From NCBI RefSeq assembly GCF_009734445.1, contig NZ_CP046457.1, forward strand, positions 1,358,001 through 1,422,000: a DNA stretch of 64,000 bases, written 5' to 3'. The translations under genes were made by a program, and so were the position numbers. Below are positions 55,100 to 64,000 of the stretch, piece after piece. Source of the stretch: Candidatus Syntrophocurvum alkaliphilum (GTDB lineage Bacteria; Bacillota; Syntrophomonadia; Syntrophomonadales; Syntrophomonadaceae). The notes under the pieces are model-generated. The model worked only from the letters and a program-made list of their open reading frames with translations. It ran no database searches and was not told the DNA's origin. The first letter of the stretch is position 1; the number at the start of each line of letters is the position of its first letter.

Positions 55100-56395
55100 T
55101 TATATTAGCTGACCTAGTGCAAATTTTTCTTTTATGCCTGTTAAGACAATATTTGCAAATTTCTTTTCTAAATTTTTTTCACAGCTAAACAATACTTCTA
55201 TATAGTTTTCTGATGTTCCTCGAAACAATTGAGATGTTTCCTTTTTTTCTACTAATACTTTTATTTCTTTTCCTAAACGTTCATTTATAAAATTAAACCT
55301 TTTCTTTTCAGCAAGACTTAACAGCTCTTTGCTTCTTTTTTGTTTATCATCATTAGAAACTTGTGGTGTTAAATCATATGCGGGTGTCCCAGGTCTTTTG
55401 GAATACTTAAATACATGCAAATCTAAAAATGGTAAGGTTTTTATTAACTCATAAGTTAATGCATAATCTTCTTCATTTTCACCGGGAAACCCAACCATTA
55501 CGTCTGTGGTTATACCAGCATCAGGTATAACATCATTAATTTCTTTTATTAATTTTGCATAGCTTTCTCGAGTATATTTTCTATTCATAGATTTTAAAAT
55601 GCGATTACTTCCACTTTGGAGTGGTATATGAAAATGATTGCAAATCTTATCATTTTTAGCCACTAACTGAATTAATTTATTATTAACTTCAAGTGGCTCT
55701 ATAGAACTTAATCTTATTCTATAATCTCCCTTAATTGAATTAGTTATTTCATTTAATAATTTAACCAAATTCCAATCTATAAGATCAGCTCCATAAAACC
55801 CCGTGTGAATTCCAGTTAACACTATTTCTTTGTATCCAATATTAACCATATTGCTTACTTCTTCTAGTACATCCTCTGGTGCCTTGCTTCTTATAGGACC
55901 TCTTGCATATGGTACTATGCAATATGAACAAAAACTTTCACAGCCATCCTGAATTTTTATAAATGCACGAGTACGATCATGGGTAGTGTTATAGATAACT
56001 TTATTTGGTTTGTCATTATCTTCAAAAGATGTATTTATTATTTTATTTTCTAAAAGTTCTAATTCTTCAATTATTTCTACTATATTTTCCTTAGATTTGT
56101 TCCCAATTATTAAATCTAATCCTTCAATCTTAGATAATTCTTCAGCATTAACCTGAGCAGTACAACCTATAGCCACAACTACTGCTTCAGGATTTGTCCT
56201 TATAGCCCTTCTTATCATCGCTCGTGATTTCCGGTCACTAACATGTGTAACTGTACAGGTATTTATTATATATACATCAGCTAGTTCATTGAAATTAACT
56301 ATGGAAAATCCTCGATTAATGAAGTTTTCTTTAATAGTCTCAGTTTCTACTTGGTTAACCTTACATCCTAAAGTATGAAACGCTATTTTTTGCAA
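55100..56395 (-). CDS. mtaB: tRNA t6A37 methylthiotransferase MtaB
   Basis: The 431-residue radical-SAM enzyme converts t6A to ms2t6A at position 37. It has an N-terminal UPF0004 domain (HTLGCKVNQVETE, INTCTVTHVSDRKSR), the radical-SAM cluster CESFCSYC followed by IVPYARGP, and a C-terminal TRAM domain. It is 25 nt after rsmE. Confidence 0.95.
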   Translation of the reverse strand: MQKIAFHTLGCKVNQVETETIKENFINRGFSIVNFNELADVYIINTCTVTHVSDRKSRAMIRRAIRTNPEAVVVAIGCTAQVNAEELSKIEGLDLIIGNKSKENIVEIIEELELLENKIINTSFEDNDKPNKVIYNTTHDRTRAFIKIQDGCESFCSYCIVPYARGPIRSKAPEDVLEEVSNMVNIGYKEIVLTGIHTGFYGADLIDWNLVKLLNEITNSIKGDYRIRLSSIEPLEVNNKLIQLVAKNDKICNHFHIPLQSGSNRILKSMNRKYTRESYAKLIKEINDVIPDAGITTDVMVGFPGENEEDYALTYELIKTLPFLDLHVFKYSKRPGTPAYDLTPQVSNDDKQKRSKELLSLAEKKRFNFINERLGKEIKVLVEKKETSQLFRGTSENYIEVLFSCEKNLEKKFANIVLTGIKEKFALGQLI

Positions 56396-56420
56396 TCCAT
56401 TTCCATCCTTTATCCTAAAT

Positions 56421-57173
56421 CTAATCTAACTCCCCAAACTCATACATTGTAGCTCCTAAAGCTACTATAGCTGCTGTTTCTGTTCTAAGTATCCTTTTAC
56501 CTAGGCCTGCTAGAACAGCTCCTTGTTCTAAAGCCATTTTAGTTTCTTTCTCAGAAAAGCCTCCTTCTGGTCCAATAAGAATATATAGCGGTTTCTCTTT
56601 ATACTTATTTTTATTATTTTTCAATATATCGTTTAGCGATATAGTTTTTTCGTTTTCGTATAGCATAATAATATTTTCCGATTTAATATCATGTAATAAA
56701 TCATAGAGCTTAATCACTCGATTAATTGGAGGAACTACACTCCTTCTAGACTGTTTACATGCTTCAATAGCAATAGATTGCCACCGTTGTATACGGTTTT
56801 GAGCTTTTGATTCATCTAGTTTTACTACTGTATAATCAGTAATAACAGGATAAAAACTACTTACACCTATCTCAACCGCTTTTTGAATAATAGTATCCAT
56901 TTTTTCGCCTTTGGCTATTCCTTGTATTAGTCTTAAATCTAGTTTAGGATCATTATTACTAATTTCTGCATTTATTATTTCACCTATAAAACAACCATTT
57001 GTTTTATCAATTAATTTAACTATATATTCTTTTCCTAATCCATCAAAGCAAAGAATTTTTTCTCCCTTTTTTATTCTTAAAACCTTATCTATATGTTTGC
57101 TTTGTTCTTTATCAATAATAGCAGTATTATTAGTATTATTTATGCAATCGGGAGAAATAAAAAAGCGGTGCAT
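56421..57173 (-). CDS. rsmE: 16S rRNA (uracil-1498-N3)-methyltransferase
   Basis: The 250-residue SPOUT enzyme has a PUA-like start (MHRFFISPDCI) and the knot motifs LRLIQGIAKGEKMDTIIQKA, then LIGPEGGFSEKETK and LGKRILRTETAAIVAL. I use the ATG ten bases after AAAGGAG; the frame extends further upstream but without a site. Confidence 0.95.
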   Translation of the reverse strand: MHRFFISPDCINNTNNTAIIDKEQSKHIDKVLRIKKGEKILCFDGLGKEYIVKLIDKTNGCFIGEIINAEISNNDPKLDLRLIQGIAKGEKMDTIIQKAVEIGVSSFYPVITDYTVVKLDESKAQNRIQRWQSIAIEACKQSRRSVVPPINRVIKLYDLLHDIKSENIIMLYENEKTISLNDILKNNKNKYKEKPLYILIGPEGGFSEKETKMALEQGAVLAGLGKRILRTETAAIVALGATMYEFGELD

Positions 57174-57203
57174 AGACCACATCTCCTTTCGCACCACTAA
57201 AAT

Positions 57204-58130
57204 TTAAGCTTTTTTTGCTACTACCCCTATCCAATCAACATCTTGTAAAACTTCTTCTATAATAAAGTTATTTTCCTCTAATTGTTTTTTAACTCCTGGC
57301 CATCTACCCTCTACAATACCAGATCCAAATATATACCCACCCGGCTTTAAACTTCTATACGCTTGCGGTATTAATAATGAAACAACTTCAGCAGTTATAT
57401 TAGCTAAAATAATATCAGTATCTTTTTGTTCATTAATGGCTTCAATGATATCACCTTCAGCTACATTAACAATATGATCTAATTTATTTAGATGAATATT
57501 CTCTTTAGCAACCTTAACAGCTACATCGTCTATATCTACAGCAAATATTTTGTTAGCTCCTATTTTAGCAGCAGCTATTGATAGTATTCCTGACCCACAA
57601 CCTGCATCTATAACAGTTTCTTCACCCTGCATATATTTATCAATGAATTTTAAGCAAAAACGGGTAGAAGCATGTATTCCCGTTCCAAAAGCCATACCAG
57701 GATCTAATTCTATTATTACTTCGCTCTCTTTAGGTTCATAATCCTCCCAAGATGGCTTTATTATGAGTCTATCTCCTATTTTAAAAGTATGATAGTATTT
57801 TTTCCAAGCATCTTCCCAATCTTTTTGATTAACTTCACCTATATACATCTTACACCTGTAGTTAAAGGTTTTTTCAACCTTTTCTATATTAAGCTTTAAA
57901 TCTTCTATAATCTTTCTATCTTCTGGAAAATATGCCTTTACTACAATAAATTCATGTTCTAAAACATCTAAAGAGTCAGTTCCTTCATTCCATTTGATTT
58001 TATTAACATATGTTCTAGCCGCTTGAGGATCTTCTATAATGACACCGCCTGATCCAAGCTGGTGAAATAACCCTGTAATTGCTTCAACACATACACCATG
58101 AGTTAAAACGCTTACTTCCTTCCATTTCAT
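57204..58130 (-). CDS. prmA: Ribosomal protein L11 methyltransferase
   Basis: The 308-residue SAM-dependent enzyme trimethylates L11. Landmarks are LDPGMAFGTGIHASTRFCLK, VIDAGCGSGILSIAAAKIG and DIILANITAEVVSLLIP. I use the ATG after GAGGTGCAAAA; it begins 10 nt after the dnaJ stop. Order dnaJ-prmA-rsmE-mtaB is conserved in Firmicutes. Confidence 0.96.
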   Translation of the reverse strand: MKWKEVSVLTHGVCVEAITGLFHQLGSGGVIIEDPQAARTYVNKIKWNEGTDSLDVLEHEFIVVKAYFPEDRKIIEDLKLNIEKVEKTFNYRCKMYIGEVNQKDWEDAWKKYYHTFKIGDRLIIKPSWEDYEPKESEVIIELDPGMAFGTGIHASTRFCLKFIDKYMQGEETVIDAGCGSGILSIAAAKIGANKIFAVDIDDVAVKVAKENIHLNKLDHIVNVAEGDIIEAINEQKDTDIILANITAEVVSLLIPQAYRSLKPGGYIFGSGIVEGRWPGVKKQLEENNFIIEEVLQDVDWIGVVAKKA

Positions 58131-58140
58131 TTTTGCACCT

Positions 58141-59265
58141 CTATCCAATTACATCTCTAAATTTATTAAAAATACCTTTTCTATTCTCCTTTTCCTCATC
58201 ACTTTCATAAAAATTCTGTAGTAGTTCTCTTTGTTTTTTAGTTAATTTTGTGGGTATTTTTACATCTACAATTATTTTTATATCTCCCGTTCTTTTACTG
58301 TTTAGATGTGGAACCCCTTTTCCTTTTATGGTAATAATATCACCTGGTTGCGTACCTTCAGGAATATTAACTGTGTGCTTTGCACCACCTAATAACGTAA
58401 TTTCAATTTGAGCTCCTAAAGCAGCCTCTACAAAATTGATTTCTAAATTAGTTATCAAATTATATGATTCCCGCCTAAACTTTTTGTGTGGTTTTACAAC
58501 CAAAATAATAAATAAATCACCTGGCGGGCCTCCATTAACACCTGCTTCACCTTCACCTTGTATTCTAAGACGTGCACCAGTATCTACACCAGCAGGTACC
58601 CGAATAGTAATGTTGCGCTTTTTACGCTCTTTGCCTGAGCCTTTGCAAATAGAACAAGGTTTATCTACAACCTTACCCTCACCATTACATCTGTTACAAG
58701 CTCTCACTGTTTCAAATCTACCAAATGGAGTGTTTTGTACACTTCTAACCTGACCAGCTCCATTACATTGTCCACAGGTCTTTATGTTTGTACCAGGTTC
58801 TGCACCACTACCATCGCATTTTTCACAATTTTCTAGCCTATAAAGTTCTACTTCCTTTTCAGTACCAAAAACAGCATCTTCAAATTCAATATCTAAACGC
58901 ATCTCTCGGTCTGCACCCTGCTGTGGTCCAGTTCTACTTCCACCACCTCTGCCAAAGAAGAGGTCAAAGATGTCACTAAAACCACCAAGGTCATCAAAAT
59001 CAAATCCTCCAAAACCTCCACCAGGACCTCCATTGCTATGATCAAAGGCATCGTGCCCATACCTATCATAAGCAGCTCGTTTTTGAGGATCACTTAATAC
59101 TTCATACGCAACTGATATTTCCTTAAACTTTTCGTCTGTACCCTCTTCTTTATTTACATCGGGATGATATTTTCTAGCCTTTTGTCTATAGGCCTTTTTT
59201 ATTTCATCTTCTGTTGCACCTTTTGCTACACCTAACACCTCATAAAAATCCCTCTTACCTGCCAT
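58141..59265 (-). CDS. dnaJ: Chaperone DnaJ
   Basis: The 374 residues have the J domain ([20 protein letters not shown], with HPD), a Gly/Phe-rich linker, four zinc-finger repeats CxxCxGxG ([32 protein letters not shown]) and C-terminal substrate-binding domains. It stimulates DnaK ATPase. A terminator-like hairpin precedes it. Confidence 0.98.
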   Translation of the reverse strand: MAGKRDFYEVLGVAKGATEDEIKKAYRQKARKYHPDVNKEEGTDEKFKEISVAYEVLSDPQKRAAYDRYGHDAFDHSNGGPGGGFGGFDFDDLGGFSDIFDLFFGRGGGSRTGPQQGADREMRLDIEFEDAVFGTEKEVELYRLENCEKCDGSGAEPGTNIKTCGQCNGAGQVRSVQNTPFGRFETVRACNRCNGEGKVVDKPCSICKGSGKERKKRNITIRVPAGVDTGARLRIQGEGEAGVNGGPPGDLFIILVVKPHKKFRRESYNLITNLEINFVEAALGAQIEITLLGGAKHTVNIPEGTQPGDIITIKGKGVPHLNSKRTGDIKIIVDVKIPTKLTKKQRELLQNFYESDEEKENRKGIFNKFRDVIG

Positions 59266-59282
59266 TTGTCCCCACCTTCCTA

Positions 59283-59326
59283 AAAACGGGGCAAAACCGG
59301 AAAGACAGGTTTTCCGGGTTCACCCC
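59283..59326 (-). terminator. Hairpin terminator/attenuator between dnaK and dnaJ
   Basis: On the minus strand GGGG..AACCCGGAAA pairs with TTTCCGGTT.TGCCCC, followed by GTTTTT, about 80 nt after dnaK and 20 nt before dnaJ. It may lower dnaJ output relative to dnaK. Confidence 0.6.
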
Positions 59327-59405
59327 TCCTAATTTCAATACCTTATTCAATATACTAAATATACTAAATATATATTTAAATGTAAAACTAACCTTTATCT
59401 AAATA

Positions 59406-61232
59406 CTATTTATTTTCCTCATCTGATTTCTTTTGTTCATCTGAAATGTCATAATCAGCATCAAAAACTTCACTAGAAGGATCAGTCTCAGATTCGGGAT
59501 TAGCATTTTCATACATTTTAGCTGTAAAGGCATAAATAGCTTCAGTCAATGCTTCGGTTTTAGTTTGTATTTCATCAGTATCATCTGCCTCAATTGCTTT
59601 GGAAAGCTCTTCTTTGGCTGTTTCTATCTTGCTTTTGGATTCCTCATCTATTTGTTCTTCATATTCTTTTATAGTTTTATCTGCTTGATATAGCATACTA
59701 TCAGCTGTATTTCTAATTTCTATTTCTTTTAATCTCTTTTCATCTTCTTCTGCATATTTTTCCGCATCTTTTACCATTTGTTCAATATCGTCATCACTTA
59801 AACCACTTGATGAGGTTATAGTTATTTTTTGTTCTTTATTTGTAGCTAAATCTTTAGCTGACACATTAACTATACCATTAACATCTATGTCAAATTTTAC
59901 TTCAATTTGTGGTGTTCCTCTAGGCGCTGATGGTATGCCAACTAATTGAAATCTACCAAGTGTTACATTATGTTCAGCCATTTTTCTTTCACCTTGTAGA
60001 ACATGAATATCAACTGAGGTTTGATTGTCAGCCGCTGTAGTAAATACTTGGCTTTTTGCAGTTGGTATAGTTGTATTACGTTCAATGATTTGAGTAAATA
60101 CTCCTCCTAGTGTTTCAATACCTAAGGATAATGGTGTTACATCTAGTAAGACTACATCAGATACATCGCCTGCTAATACTCCTCCTTGAATAGCTGCACC
60201 CACAGCAACTACCTCATCCGGATTTATGCCTTTAAAAGGTTCTTTGCCTAAAAATTCTTTTATGGCATCCTGTACCGCTGGAATCCTAGTTGAACCACCA
60301 ACTAAAATAACCTTATCAATTTGTTCTGGTTTTAATTCTGAATCCTTAAGTGCTTGCCTAGTTGGACCCATAGTTTTTTCCACTAAATCAGCAGTCATTT
60401 CGTCAAATTTAGCTCTAGTTAATGTTCTTTCAAGATGTAATGGTCCTTCCTGGGTTGCAGTAATATATGGTATGTTAATATCAGTAGTTAATACTGAAGA
60501 TAATTCATGCTTAGCCTTCTCTGCTGCTTCTTTTAGTCTATGCATAGCCATTTTATCATTATTTAAATCTACACCATTTTCTTTCTTAAACTCTTCTACC
60601 AACCAGTTTATTACTTTATCATCAAAGTCATCACCACCAAGTTTATTATTACCACTCGTGGCTTTTACTTCAAATACCCCATCACCAATTTCTAGTATTG
60701 AAACATCGAATGTTCCTCCACCTAAATCAAAAACTAAAATATTTTGATTATCATCCTTATCTAAACCATAGGATAATGCTGCTGCAGTTGGTTCATTTAT
60801 TATTCTTAAAACTTCTAATCCTGCGATTTTCCCAGCATCTTTAGTAGCCTGTCGTTGAGAATCCGTAAAATAGGCTGGCACCGTAATAACAGCCTGGGTT
60901 ATCTTATGCCCTAAGTAAGCTTCTGCATCTGTTTTTAGCTTCTGTAAAACCATAGCAGAAATTTCTTGCGGACTGTAACTCTTATCATCAATAGAAACTT
61001 TATAATCAGTACCCATTCTTCTTTTAATTGATAATACAGTTCTGTCTGGATTAGTTATAGCTTGACGTCTAGCAACCCTTCCAACTAATCTTTCTCCTGC
61101 TTTAGAAAAACCAACCACAGATGGAGTTATTCTTTCCCCTTCAGCATTTGGTATAACAACAGCTTCTTTTCCTTCCATAACAGATATAACTGAGTTAGTG
61201 GTACCTAAGTCTATTCCCACAACTTTTCCCAT
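59406..61232 (-). CDS. dnaK: Chaperone DnaK (Hsp70)
   Basis: The 608 residues show the ATPase motifs [31 protein letters not shown] and [13 protein letters not shown], the [14 protein letters not shown] linker region and a lidded substrate-binding domain with an acidic C-terminus (SDEEN). I use the second methionine, with GGAGG eight bases upstream. It lies in the hrcA-grpE-dnaK-dnaJ cluster. Confidence 0.98.
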   Translation of the reverse strand: MGKVVGIDLGTTNSVISVMEGKEAVVIPNAEGERITPSVVGFSKAGERLVGRVARRQAITNPDRTVLSIKRRMGTDYKVSIDDKSYSPQEISAMVLQKLKTDAEAYLGHKITQAVITVPAYFTDSQRQATKDAGKIAGLEVLRIINEPTAAALSYGLDKDDNQNILVFDLGGGTFDVSILEIGDGVFEVKATSGNNKLGGDDFDDKVINWLVEEFKKENGVDLNNDKMAMHRLKEAAEKAKHELSSVLTTDINIPYITATQEGPLHLERTLTRAKFDEMTADLVEKTMGPTRQALKDSELKPEQIDKVILVGGSTRIPAVQDAIKEFLGKEPFKGINPDEVVAVGAAIQGGVLAGDVSDVVLLDVTPLSLGIETLGGVFTQIIERNTTIPTAKSQVFTTAADNQTSVDIHVLQGERKMAEHNVTLGRFQLVGIPSAPRGTPQIEVKFDIDVNGIVNVSAKDLATNKEQKITITSSSGLSDDDIEQMVKDAEKYAEEDEKRLKEIEIRNTADSMLYQADKTIKEYEEQIDEESKSKIETAKEELSKAIEADDTDEIQTKTEALTEAIYAFTAKMYENANPESETDPSSEVFDADYDISDEQKKSDEENK

Positions 61233-61290
61233 TAAAAACACCTCCACAATAATGAAAAATAATTACTAAAGCGTTATACGCATAATTTAT

Positions 61291-61869
61291 CTATTTGCTA
61301 ACTTTCACTAAACTTGGTCGAATTAGTCTATCATGTAGTTTGTAGCCCTTTTGCATCTCTTCAATTACAGTATTCTCTGGATATTCCTCAGACTCTTCAA
61401 CTAATAATGGCTGATGAACTTCCGGATCGAAGGGCTCTCCTACAGATTCAATAATTTCTACTCCTTCATTTTTAAGTATTTCGTTTATTTTACCAACTGT
61501 CATTTCTACTCCTTTTACTAACGAATCCAAATCATTTGTGTTTTTAGACATTGCAATAGCTCGTTCTAAATCATCTAGAATAGGTAATAAATTTTTAATA
61601 AAAGGCAAACTAGCAAATTTGGTATATTCTTCCCTTTCTTTTTGAGTCCTTTTACGTATATTTTCCGTTTCCGCTACTGCTCTCAAATACAATTCATAAT
61701 TATTTTGAGATTGTTCTTTCATTTTTTCTAACTCTTGCTTAACAACTGTTATTTCATCAATTTCCTTTTCATCTTTTTCATGATTATCTCCCTTGGTTTC
61801 TTCGTACGTTTCTTCTGGGTTAGTACCAGAAAAGTCCATATTTTTATCTTTTAAATTTTTTTCGTCCAT
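61291..61869 (-). CDS. grpE: Nucleotide exchange factor GrpE
   Basis: The 192-residue DnaK exchange factor has an acidic N-terminal tail, a long coiled coil (NYELYLRAVAETENIRKRTQ, FASLPFIKNLLPILDDLERA) and the beta wing GEPFDPEVHQPLL. It is separated from hrcA by 318 nt holding a repeat element. Confidence 0.96.
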   Translation of the reverse strand: MDEKNLKDKNMDFSGTNPEETYEETKGDNHEKDEKEIDEITVVKQELEKMKEQSQNNYELYLRAVAETENIRKRTQKEREEYTKFASLPFIKNLLPILDDLERAIAMSKNTNDLDSLVKGVEMTVGKINEILKNEGVEIIESVGEPFDPEVHQPLLVEESEEYPENTVIEEMQKGYKLHDRLIRPSLVKVSK

Positions 61870-61957
61870 TGTGTCACCCCTAAAACATCTAGTTATACTT
61901 ATTAGAATTTATTTTTATTAAACTTCTTATAGCAACCTCCTTTTTATTACTATCATT

Positions 61958-62158
61958 GATTGGTTTCACTGCGAAAAGCTAAACTTAGACTATAGAATCG
62001 GCTGAGCTAACTTGTTTATCACGCCACTCATCGGTCTTTATCTCGTTTTGGCTTAGCACTTATTATCTAAGATGAAATTTTATTTATTATTCGGGACTTA
62101 GATAAACAAGTTAGCTCAGCCTTAAGTATTTTTGTAGTTACTTTTTGCAGAAGAATCA
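61958..62158. repeat. Family B repeat: inverted pair of about 200 bp (MITE-like)
   Basis: A perfect 21-bp inverted repeat (62000-62020 with 62101-62121) is flanked by imperfect outer arms beginning GATT...CTGC.AAAAG. The right half 62094-62158 matches 32803-32866 near dgt. No coding capacity was seen. It fills most of the hrcA-grpE gap. Confidence 0.82.
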
Positions 62159-62187
62159 AACTTAATTTTTCACTAAAAAGATGGAAT

Positions 62188-63213
62188 TTAAAAGCGCTCT
62201 TTTATAATCTGTTCAACAATGGCTCGTACTGATTCAATTGTACCTGCTGCTTTCCAGTATTCCATACGAACAGGACCTATAAGTCCTATTTTCCCCATTT
62301 CACTAGAAGTTTTATATCCTGCAAAAACTAGGCTCATCTCTTTAATTTCATCTATTTCATTTTCTTTGCCTATCTTTATATTGACTTCGTCATTAACGTC
62401 ATTTGGTATTGATTCTATTAAGCCACCATCTTCATCTAAAATTGATAACATACGTTTAAGTTTTTCTATATCTTTAAATTCAGGTTCATTTAAAATATTT
62501 AGTGAGCCACTTACAATAAGCCTTTGTTCTTCTGAATTTGTTAAAAAGTTATCTAATACTTCTAGAGCCGTATCTATAACTTGTCTTCGGTTTAATAATT
62601 CATTTCTTAACGTTTGCATATCATTTCGACTCATTTGATTTAAACTTTTACCTTTAAAAGTTTGACTAAATACTTCCCCAATAATTTTCAAATCATCTGC
62701 ACCTATATATTCAGGCACATCAATTTTTCTGTGCAAAATAAGTCCTGCTTCAGTAACTATTAAAAGTAAAGCTTCACCGTTGCTTAGCGGCATTAATTGT
62801 AAAAATTTAAATTTACTAAACTTTACTGAAGGTACAATAATAAATGATGTATAACGTGTTATTTGAGATATAAATTGCCCAACTTTTTGAACTACCTCAT
62901 TCCACTCATATATATTTTCAGTTAATACTTTATGCAGCAACTCAATCTCTTCATTACAAAGGGTTTCCTTCTCCATCATACAATCAACAAAATATCTAAA
63001 ACCTAATTCAGAAGGAATCCTACCAGCTGATGTATGTGGTTGTTCAAGGTAACCCATATCTTCTAAATCCGCCATTTCATTCCTAACTGTTGCCGCACTA
63101 ATTTTTAGATTATGCTTTTTTTTAATTGCTCGTGAACCAACTGGTTCTGCAGTATTAACATAATCTTTAATAATTGATTCTAGTATGGATTTCTTCCTAT
63201 CATCAAGTATCAT
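62188..63213 (-). CDS. hrcA: Heat-inducible transcription repressor HrcA
   Basis: The 341-residue repressor has the winged helix ([40 protein letters not shown]) with [19 protein letters not shown], and a C-terminal inserted dimerising domain ending [18 protein letters not shown] use the ATG a few bases after GGTGG rather than the upstream in-frame ATG. A CIRCE operator and consensus promoter precede it. Confidence 0.97.
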   Translation of the reverse strand: MILDDRKKSILESIIKDYVNTAEPVGSRAIKKKHNLKISAATVRNEMADLEDMGYLEQPHTSAGRIPSELGFRYFVDCMMEKETLCNEEIELLHKVLTENIYEWNEVVQKVGQFISQITRYTSFIIVPSVKFSKFKFLQLMPLSNGEALLLIVTEAGLILHRKIDVPEYIGADDLKIIGEVFSQTFKGKSLNQMSRNDMQTLRNELLNRRQVIDTALEVLDNFLTNSEEQRLIVSGSLNILNEPEFKDIEKLKRMLSILDEDGGLIESIPNDVNDEVNIKIGKENEIDEIKEMSLVFAGYKTSSEMGKIGLIGPVRMEYWKAAGTIESVRAIVEQIIKERF

Positions 63214-63230
63214 CCCAACCACCCACTCTG

Positions 63231-63257
63231 TTAGCACTCTCTGCTGTTGAGTGCTAA
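63231..63257 (-). promoter_or_regulatory. CIRCE operator of the hrcA operon
   Basis: TTAGCACTC-N9-GAGTGCTAA is a perfect CIRCE palindrome lying between the promoter and hrcA. HrcA binds it and represses until heat stress. Confidence 0.98.
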
Positions 63258-63272
63258 TGTATGTTTAATAAA

Positions 63273-63301
63273 AAAATATCACCTGAAAAATTCTTTGTCA
63301 A
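63273..63301 (-). promoter_or_regulatory. Sigma-A promoter of the hrcA operon
   Basis: TTGACA, an exact 17-bp spacer and TATTTT on the minus strand, immediately upstream of CIRCE. Confidence 0.88.
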
Positions 63302-63308
63302 GTTCTCT

Positions 63309-64000
63309 TCAACCTAGAAATTGACAAAAAACGGAGTTTGAAAGAAAATACCCTTCTTTTGTAAGAAAAAGATATCCATCCTTATAATTTAACAAGTTAT
63401 TTTCAATACATTTGTCAATAATTTTTTTATATTTAACCAATATATCTTGGTTAAATCTATTTAAAAAGTCACTTCTATTAATTCCTTTTGTTTTTCTTAA
63501 CCCTAAAATTATGGCATCTACTAATAGTTCGTCCTCAGTCATAGTTTCTAATATTTGTTCCTTGCTTCGACCTGTTTTGTTGACTTGATCTATATAATTT
63601 ATATAGTTAGTTTCATTCATAATTCTTTTGTTATCAATAAAACTAACAGCTCCAGCCCCAAATCCTAAATAGTATCTAGCATCCCAATAAATTAGGTTGT
63701 GTTTACTTTCAAATCCACTACAAGCAAAATTTGATATTTCATAATGCTTGAAGCTATTGCTCTGTAGATATTCTATGCATTTATAATACATTTGTGATTC
63801 AAAAAGTTGATCTAGTAATTGTAGTTCATTTTTTTCAACTTTTTTTCCTAAAACTGTATTCGGCTCTAGTTGTAATAAATAAGTGGATATATGCTTGGGG
63901 CTACAATCTATAGCTAATTTTAAATTTTTTATCCAATCATTTAAACTTTGGTTGGGTAATCCATAAATTAAATCTATGTTAAAGTTGTCAAATGTTTTAT
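63309..64000 (-). CDS. hemW: HemW-like radical SAM protein, N-terminus beyond window
   Basis: About 230 C-terminal residues are present. They contain LIYGLPNQSLNDW, TYLLQLEPNTVLGKK, YEISNFACSGFESKHNLIYW, YLGFGAGAVSFI and a C-terminal winged-helix-like end, all typical of HemW (formerly HemN-like). HemW is a heme chaperone, not a coproporphyrinogen oxidase. The radical-SAM cysteines lie outside the window. Upstream of hrcA, as in Bacillus (lepA-hemW-hrcA). Confidence 0.92.
   Translation of the reverse strand, partial: KTFDNFNIDLIYGLPNQSLNDWIKNLKLAIDCSPKHISTYLLQLEPNTVLGKKVEKNELQLLDQLFESQMYYKCIEYLQSNSFKHYEISNFACSGFESKHNLIYWDARYYLGFGAGAVSFIDNKRIMNETNYINYIDQVNKTGRSKEQILETMTEDELLVDAIILGLRKTKGINRSDFLNRFNQDILVKYKKIIDKCIENNLLNYKDGYLFLTKEGYFLSNSVFCQFLG

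Noticed and set aside
62053-62075. CIRCE-like half-site TTAGCACTT upstream of grpE
   Set aside because: Only the left half resembles CIRCE; no GAGTGCTAA follows at the correct 9-bp spacing, so it is not a second HrcA operator.

Overview
The window is AT-rich DNA from a low-GC, spore-forming, anaerobic Firmicute of the Clostridia type. Three things support this. (1) The gene order around yqfC-yqfD-phoH-pgpH-ybeY-dgkA-cdd-era-recO-glyQ-glyS-ccpN-ppsR, hrcA-grpE-dnaK-dnaJ-prmA-rsmE-mtaB-rpsU and ylxM-ffh-rpsP-khpA-rimM-trmD-rplS-rbgA-rnhB closely follows the Bacillus/Clostridium arrangement. (2) It carries the sporulation genes yqfC and yqfD. (3) It has anaerobe-type genes: pyruvate phosphate dikinase, a 4Fe-4S Old Yellow Enzyme, and a YedE-type selenium/sulfur transporter. 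The species cannot be fixed from sequence alone; alkaliphilic Clostridia are a guess. Nearly all housekeeping genes lie on the minus strand, so the replication origin is probably beyond the right edge (inference).

Layout. 1-5.4 kb: the end of a compatible-solute ABC transporter operon with a structured leader, a glycosyltransferase, an AidB-like acyl-CoA dehydrogenase, and a 650-bp non-coding stretch full of inverted repeats. 5.4-13.3 kb: accessory genes (a RacA/MerR-like DNA-binding protein, a LUD protein, copper ATPase CopA, a MOSC protein with a duplicated tail, and a YtrA-type GntR regulator with its ABC transporter). 13.4-27.4 kb: folD, nfo, yraN, flagellar-like ylqH/ylqG, rnhB, an Old Yellow Enzyme, tusA-like/yedE, then the ribosome/SRP operon. 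27.5-35.8 kb: degV, a secreted unknown, four tRNAs, rpoD-dnaG, dgt, a flavoprotein and a LysM secreted protein. 36-43.6 kb: the ccpN-ppsR-ppdK unit and T-box-controlled glyQS. 43.6-53 kb: the recO/era/yqf block. 53-64 kb: an L,D-transpeptidase, rpsU, mtaB, the CIRCE-controlled hrcA heat-shock cluster and hemW.

How the genes work together. ccpN, ppsR and ppdK form a self-contained carbon-flux module: CcpN represses, and PpsR phosphorylates or dephosphorylates PPDK. A match to the published CcpN operator consensus lies just ahead of ccpN. The SRP/ribosome operon couples ribosomal proteins (bS16, bL19), rRNA/tRNA maturation (RimM, TrmD, RbgA) and co-translational targeting (Ffh). YedE with a small TusA-like protein suggests import and handling of reduced selenium or sulfur.

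Non-coding highlights: (i) a predicted 135-nt four-way-junction (cloverleaf) element upstream of the RacA-like gene; (ii) four long perfect or near-perfect palindromes of one REP-like family sharing a GGGGACGGTTCTTTT core with swapped, co-varying arms, one of them at the junction of a partial MOSC gene duplication; (iii) a second dispersed repeat family downstream of dgt and hrcA; (iv) a probable cis-regulatory leader ahead of the betaine/choline transporter. No CRISPR array, prophage, complete insertion sequence or rRNA operon was seen.
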